From Butyricimonas sp. Marseille-P3923 (GTDB lineage: Bacteria; Bacteroidota; Bacteroidia; Bacteroidales; Marinifilaceae), in the NCBI RefSeq assembly GCF_900184685.1, contig NZ_FXXL01000007.1, positions 620,001-684,000 of the forward strand: 64,000 nt of DNA, read 5' to 3'. Positions within the stretch are counted from its first letter, which is position 1. Every line of letters starts with the position of its first letter. The notes under the pieces are model-generated. The model did no database searches. It was given only the letters and a program-made list of their open reading frames with translations, and had not been told where the DNA came from. The position numbers and the translations under genes are program-made. This document shows, one piece after another, positions 59,862 to 64,000 of the stretch.

Positions 59862-62219
59862 TTATTTTTTATCTTTTTTCTTGAACAGGTCGCCGATTTT
59901 CTTGAAGAAACCTTTCTTTTTCGGTTGCTCCGTTTCGGGGGCGACTTCTTCGTGGTGTTTCACTTTTTCAAGCTTCCGGTTAGTCAATCTATCCAGTATA
60001 TTTATATTTTCTTTAAAGGTGGGGACTTCCAGTTCTTTTTGAGTACTCATAGGCGGTACGGGGAACGAGAGATTCTCCCAATAGCTGTACGTGCTGCTCT
60101 TCAAACAATCCTGCATGAACAAACCGAAGATGGGGAGTGCCATGTTCGCACCTTGTCCCAAAGAGGTAGATTTAAAATGGATGCGGGAGTTGTTAGCCCC
60201 GACGCGTATCCCCACGACGATGCGGGGGGTGTAACCGATAAACCAGCCGTCGGCTTGATTCTGGGTGGTTCCGGTCTTTCCGGCGATAGCCATATTCAAC
60301 CCGTAATTATTGATAAGGCGCTTGCCGGTTCCTTCTTGAATGACAGCCGTGAGCATGGATGACATCAAGTGAGCTTCTTCGGAGGGTAAAACCCGTTCTT
60401 TGCGGGGAGGTTCCGCCTCGTATATAATCCGTCCTTCCCGGTCTTTGATCGAAACCAAATAGTAAGGTTCCGTGAGAACTCCGTTGTTTGCATAACATAA
60501 ATAGGGGAGAACCATTTCTTTTAACGGAATGTTCGCCGCACCCAAGGCTATGGAAGGAACAGCGGGCAGGTCGCTTTGTATTCCCAGACGGCGGGCATGT
60601 GCTATCGTGGTATCTATTCCCGTCTGGAGAAGTACTTCCACGGCTATCGTGTTGATAGATTGACTTAATGCCCCTTTCAGCGTGTAGAATCCCCCGTATC
60701 GGTTGTTCGAGTTCCGGGGAGTCCAGTTGTCATATTCTGGGTAGCTTTTTTGTTCATCCTTGTAATAGGCATCCACTCGGGCTCCATGCTCAACGGCGGC
60801 ACTGTAAACGACAGGTTTAAAGACTGAACCCACTTGACGTGGCGCCAGTACTTGATCGTACTGGAAATACTTGAAGTCCAATCCGCCAATCCATACTTTT
60901 ACTTTTCCGGTATGCGGCTCTATGGCGATCATGCCGGGGTGAAGTATTTTCAAGTAGTGCTTAATGGAGTCGATCGGGGACATCTGCATTTCCACCTCTC
61001 CTTGATAGGCGCTGTAAATAGTCATGCATTTCTTCTCATTTAGAGCGGCAAGAATGGCTTTTTCGCCCAATCCCTGTTGTTTCAGTGATTTGTAAGCCGT
61101 GCTTTCCCGGATGGCTTTATCGAGGATATCGGGTTCTTTATACCACGGGTCTTGTTTGTCCCAATGCGTGTAGAAAGAGTTTTGCAAAGATTTCATGTGG
61201 GTGTGCATGGCGTCTTCCGCGTAACGCTGCATCTCGGCATCGAGTGTCGAGGTGAGAATCAGACCGTCCTTGTATAAATCGTAATTCGTGCTGTTTGCCT
61301 CGTTGTATTTGGCAATCAGCTTCATGGCATCCTGCCTGATTTGTTCACGCAGGTAGGGGGCTAATCCCGAATAATGATTCAAGGGTTTGTAACGGAGTTC
61401 CAGCTTCTCCTTTTTCAGTTGCTCGGCCTCGGCTTCCGTGAGGTAATCGTATTTCTCCATTTGGGCAATCACCGTGTTGCGCCGCTGTAACATACGGTCG
61501 GGATGTATGCGGGGATTGTAGTAGGAGGGGCCTTTTAATAAACCTATCAACGTGGCGGCTTCCGGAATTGTGAGTTGTGTTGCCGTCGTGGAGAAGTATT
61601 TTTGCGCGGCACTCTCGATGCCGAATGTTCCTTCCCCGAAGGATACGGTGTTCAAATATAAAGTGAGTATCTCGTCTTTCGAGTACAGTTTTTCCAACCG
61701 GTGGGCGGTGATGATTTCTTTGATTTTGATGACCGGAAGCATCAGACTGCTCCGGTATTCGCGGGGGAAAAGGTTCTTTGCCAACTGTTGGCTGATCGTG
61801 CTACCGCCACCGGAACTCCTGTCACCGAGTAACAGTGTCTTGAAGAGAACGCGGAGCATGCTGATTTTGTCAAATCCCTTGTGTTCATAAAAGCGGACAT
61901 CTTCGGTTGCAATCAGGGCATTAACTGCATTGCGGGAAATTTCGCCGAACGGGACATTCGTGCGGTTCTCCACGTAATATTTCCCAAGCAGTTCGCCGTC
62001 CGAACTGTACAGGGAGGAAGCCTCGAAATTCCGTATCTCCCTTAAATCCTGATAATCCGGGATTTTACCCCACATGCCGTAATAAACACAACACACGAAC
62101 AGACCGACCAGAAAAACACATAGTAAAGCGGTTAAAAGCAAGGTTTTGACGACTCGCTTTAAGAAGCTCTTTTTCTGTTTCTTGGGTTTCCTTTTCTGTA
62201 CTTTTTTTCTTTTCTCCAT
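59862..62219 (-). CDS. Penicillin-binding protein 1A (transglycosylase/transpeptidase)
   Basis: 785 residues from ATG 62219. A basic cytoplasmic start, one membrane helix (LLLTALLCVFLVGLFVCCVYY), then the GT51 glycosyltransferase (EDVRFYEHKGFD, GGGSTISQQLAKNLFPRE, KDEILTLYLNTVSFGEGTFG) and the transpeptidase: active-site serine in GSVFKPVVYS, the SxN-type LSQSINTIAVE, and KTG in AGKTGTTQNQADGWFIGYTP. The last 60 residues are lysine-rich and charged (KKKGFFKKIGDLFKK). It builds and cross-links peptidoglycan in the periplasm. Confidence 0.96.
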   Translation of the reverse strand: MEKRKKVQKRKPKKQKKSFLKRVVKTLLLTALLCVFLVGLFVCCVYYGMWGKIPDYQDLREIRNFEASSLYSSDGELLGKYYVENRTNVPFGEISRNAVNALIATEDVRFYEHKGFDKISMLRVLFKTLLLGDRSSGGGSTISQQLAKNLFPREYRSSLMLPVIKIKEIITAHRLEKLYSKDEILTLYLNTVSFGEGTFGIESAAQKYFSTTATQLTIPEAATLIGLLKGPSYYNPRIHPDRMLQRRNTVIAQMEKYDYLTEAEAEQLKKEKLELRYKPLNHYSGLAPYLREQIRQDAMKLIAKYNEANSTNYDLYKDGLILTSTLDAEMQRYAEDAMHTHMKSLQNSFYTHWDKQDPWYKEPDILDKAIRESTAYKSLKQQGLGEKAILAALNEKKCMTIYSAYQGEVEMQMSPIDSIKHYLKILHPGMIAIEPHTGKVKVWIGGLDFKYFQYDQVLAPRQVGSVFKPVVYSAAVEHGARVDAYYKDEQKSYPEYDNWTPRNSNNRYGGFYTLKGALSQSINTIAVEVLLQTGIDTTIAHARRLGIQSDLPAVPSIALGAANIPLKEMVLPYLCYANNGVLTEPYYLVSIKDREGRIIYEAEPPRKERVLPSEEAHLMSSMLTAVIQEGTGKRLINNYGLNMAIAGKTGTTQNQADGWFIGYTPRIVVGIRVGANNSRIHFKSTSLGQGANMALPIFGLFMQDCLKSSTYSYWENLSFPVPPMSTQKELEVPTFKENINILDRLTNRKLEKVKHHEEVAPETEQPKKKGFFKKIGDLFKKKDKK

Positions 62220-62314
62220 CACGTGTTTATTTGCGGTGTAAAAGTAGAAATATATTTTTATTTTACGGATGAAAAATTATTTCGATATTTCCTTTTTTCA
62301 TAGGGATTTAAATA

Positions 62315-62322
62315 TACCTTTG
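62315..62322 (+). promoter_or_regulatory. -7 element of adk
   Basis: TACCTTTG; leader of about 60 bases to the ATG at 62391. The TTG part is not exact. Confidence 0.5.
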
Positions 62323-62390
62323 TGGCACAGTTTACAAAAACGAAATAAATAACAAATTAACTACGTAAAAAGAAACAAAAGTATATTGTC

Positions 62391-62963
62391 ATGCTGAATA
62401 TCGCATTGTTTGGCCCTCCGGGAGCCGGAAAAGGAACTCAGGCAAAGAAGATTGTCGAGAAGTACAATTTGGCTCATCTGTCCACGGGGGACATGATTCG
62501 TAAAGAAATTGCCGAAGGTTCGGATTTCGGTAAAATGGCCGCCGGAATAATTAATAAAGGCGAGTTATTATCCGACGAGTTCGTGGTAGCGTTAATCGTG
62601 AATAGTATAGAACATCATAAGGATGTAAACGGATTTTTGTTCGACGGTTTCCCAAGAACTGTCAGACAAGCCGAGATTCTTGACGAAATGCTTGCAAAAA
62701 CGGGACATCCGTTGAGTGCTTTAATTAGTATTGATGTTCCTCACGATGAGTTAATGCGCCGTATGTTAGAGCGTGCGAAGATAGAGGGACGTTCCGATGA
62801 TAATGAAGAGGTTATCGAGAATCGTTTTCGGGAATACAAGGCGAAGACTTTGCCGGTTGCCGACCACTACAAGAACCAGAAAAAGCATCATACAGTAAAT
62901 GGCTTTGCCACGGTAGAAGAGGTTTTCCAATCCATTGCGGGTATTTTGGAAGGGGTAAAGTAA
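62391..62963 (+). CDS. adk: Adenylate kinase
   Basis: 190 residues, the short-lid form. It equilibrates ATP, ADP and AMP. P-loop FGPPGAGKGTQAKK, AMP-binding LSTGDMIRKEI, FLFDGFPRTVRQAE and the lid arginines in RMLERAKIEGRSDDNEEVIENR are visible. The zinc-ligand cysteines of the long form are absent. Monocistronic, ended by a strong terminator. Confidence 0.98.
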   Translation: MLNIALFGPPGAGKGTQAKKIVEKYNLAHLSTGDMIRKEIAEGSDFGKMAAGIINKGELLSDEFVVALIVNSIEHHKDVNGFLFDGFPRTVRQAEILDEMLAKTGHPLSALISIDVPHDELMRRMLERAKIEGRSDDNEEVIENRFREYKAKTLPVADHYKNQKKHHTVNGFATVEEVFQSIAGILEGVK

Positions 62964-62980
62964 AGCAAGTAAAGTATAAT

Positions 62981-63019
62981 AAAAAAGCGATTGAAACTCT
63001 ATGTTTCAATCGCTTTTTT
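62981..63019. terminator. Bidirectional terminator between adk and the MFS gene
   Basis: AAAAAAGCGATTGAAAC (62981-62997) and GTTTCAATCGCTTTTTT (63003-63019), a 17-bp stem with a 5-nt loop. It overlaps the stop codon of the convergent MFS gene. Confidence 0.92.
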
Positions 63020-64000
63020 ATTGTATCCCGGGTTCTTGCGGCTTATAATGCCACTGTAAGATAAGGAATAATAGTCCGGGAATAAAAATAATGACAGCCG
63101 TGGCTTGCAATGCCACGGAAAGGGAATATAGATCATGTAGCCATCCCACGAGCGGAGCCATGGCTGCAAACATTAAACGGATAACGAAATTCCGGATAGA
63201 AAGAACCGTTGCCCGCATTTCGGAGAACGTGATCTGGTTGATATATCCTTTTAGAATGGGGGTGGCAAATCCTCTCACGATATAGAAAAAGAAGAGGAAT
63301 ACCAATCCCGTGTAAGATATGTTGAACGATACCGCCACGTATCCCCCTATGATAAAGAACAGGATAAATGCGTACATCCTGTTGCTTCCCAGTTTTTGGT
63401 CCAGTCGGTCGGAGTAGAGTGCCGATATACCCACGGTCAGGTTCAATATCGTCCAGATGATGCCGAACCAAGAGGTCGGAGTATCCAGTTCTATCAGCAG
63501 GGGTTGGACAAACCACGCCATGGTCAGCGTGGCAGCCCCGATGACACCGGAAAACATGATATTATAACATAGTTCTTTGTTGGTGAAGAGGGAATATTTG
63601 ATGATTTTCACGATATTGGCAAACGAGTTTTCTATTCTTGTCTTTGCCGCGTGTTCCGTGAGCATAAAGGCTGCCGGAATACCGATAAAGGCAATCCCGC
63701 TTTGCACGTAGAAAGGAAGACGTAGGGAATAGGTCGCCAACAACCCGCTGAAAATACCGGCAAAGGCTTCCGAGAAATTACCGATCATGGTTACACGTCC
63801 CTCGTATTTCAAGTAACTTTCTTCTTTACGGTAATGAATCATCGTGTCGTAAAGCAGTGCCGAATCGGCGCCCGATACCAGACTCTGACCGAAACCGAGC
63901 AGGATTTCCGATATGAAGAACGCGACAAACGTGTCCGCAAGGGAGTAGTTGGTAAACCCGAAGAAGCAAAGGATACATCCGGCAATCAAGCAATTCCTTC
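63018..64000 (-). CDS. MFS transporter (C-terminal part, cut by the window end)
   Basis: About 325 residues are visible, open at the window edge. Ten or so hydrophobic segments and MFS-type polar loops (SDRLDQKLGSNRMYA, GRVTMIGNFSEAFAG). The part GFGQSLVSGADSALLYDTMI resembles MFS transporters of the DHA1-like or unclassified Bacteroidota group. N-terminus is outside the window. Substrate unknown. Confidence 0.75.
   Translation of the reverse strand, partial: RNCLIAGCILCFFGFTNYSLADTFVAFFISEILLGFGQSLVSGADSALLYDTMIHYRKEESYLKYEGRVTMIGNFSEAFAGIFSGLLATYSLRLPFYVQSGIAFIGIPAAFMLTEHAAKTRIENSFANIVKIIKYSLFTNKELCYNIMFSGVIGAATLTMAWFVQPLLIELDTPTSWFGIIWTILNLTVGISALYSDRLDQKLGSNRMYAFILFFIIGGYVAVSFNISYTGLVFLFFFYIVRGFATPILKGYINQITFSEMRATVLSIRNFVIRLMFAAMAPLVGWLHDLYSLSVALQATAVIIFIPGLLFLILQWHYKPQEPGIQ

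Overview
The window looks like a chromosome segment of a Bacteroidales bacterium. The gene content and habits (SusC-plug-like and FecR-like modules, M56/BlaI pair, ECF sigma with a cysteine-free anti-sigma, clostripain lipoprotein, DUF4294, outer membrane barrels, almost no Shine-Dalgarno sites, promoters of the TTG-N19/20-TAnnTTTG type) all point to Bacteroidota. The biotin operon, the HydF protein and the overall style suggest the Odoribacter/Butyricimonas side of the order, but that placement is recall and not proof. No transposase, integrase, phage gene, CRISPR array, rRNA or tRNA was seen.

Layout. 1-2160: truncated TetR regulator, YitT-type membrane protein, a small basic protein of unknown role. 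2253-8645: a complete biotin operon, bioB-bioA-bioF-bioG-bioC-bioD, which turns malonyl-ACP methyl ester chemistry (BioC, BioG) into pimeloyl precursor and then biotin (BioF, BioA, BioD, BioB); a U32-family RNA-modification-type protein overlaps bioD. 10455-15877: Gdx-like SMR exporter and divergent Crp/Fnr regulator, clostripain lipoprotein, M20 amidohydrolase, DUF2157 and YqaA-like membrane proteins. 16195-22658: envelope proteins and a module of two related AraC-type regulators enclosing two exported proteins. 22666-29771 (minus): two TPM proteins and LemA, a RelE-like toxin-antitoxin pair, a POT-like transporter, ackA and pta, an AlaX-like protein. 29935-30113: a rod-shaped small RNA candidate (possibly 6S RNA). 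30244-38178: FabG, BlaR1/BlaI pair, NfeD/flotillin pair, TsaE, alanine-dehydrogenase-like protein, GmhB. 38176-44365: HolA, DUF4294, YqgE, RNase P RNA, SdaA, bifunctional nuclease, Pgi. 44525-48050: an envelope-sensing type operon (secreted protein, ECF sigma, anti-sigma, outer membrane barrel). 48148-50287: two divergent DUF6266-like genes. 50332-64000: HydF, sigma-54-type response regulator without a DNA-binding tail, patatin autotransporter, ApbE, Omp85-like protein, cation/proton antiporter, PBP1A, Adk and a truncated MFS transporter.

The most striking feature not explained by genes is a dense set of intergenic inverted-repeat elements in at least four sequence families. The largest (about 120-170 bp, seven copies) has A/T-rich arms built of 9-bp units and a G/C-rich core that could fold into three small hairpins, giving a cloverleaf-like RNA or cruciform. 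Three copies lie inside the biotin operon, two of them inverted around bioG. Others worth a second look are the mosaic BlaR1 protein (M56 + SusC-plug-like + FecR-like + carboxypeptidase-regulatory-like parts), the 6S-like RNA, the AraC pair module, the ECF module and the small protein upstream of bioB.
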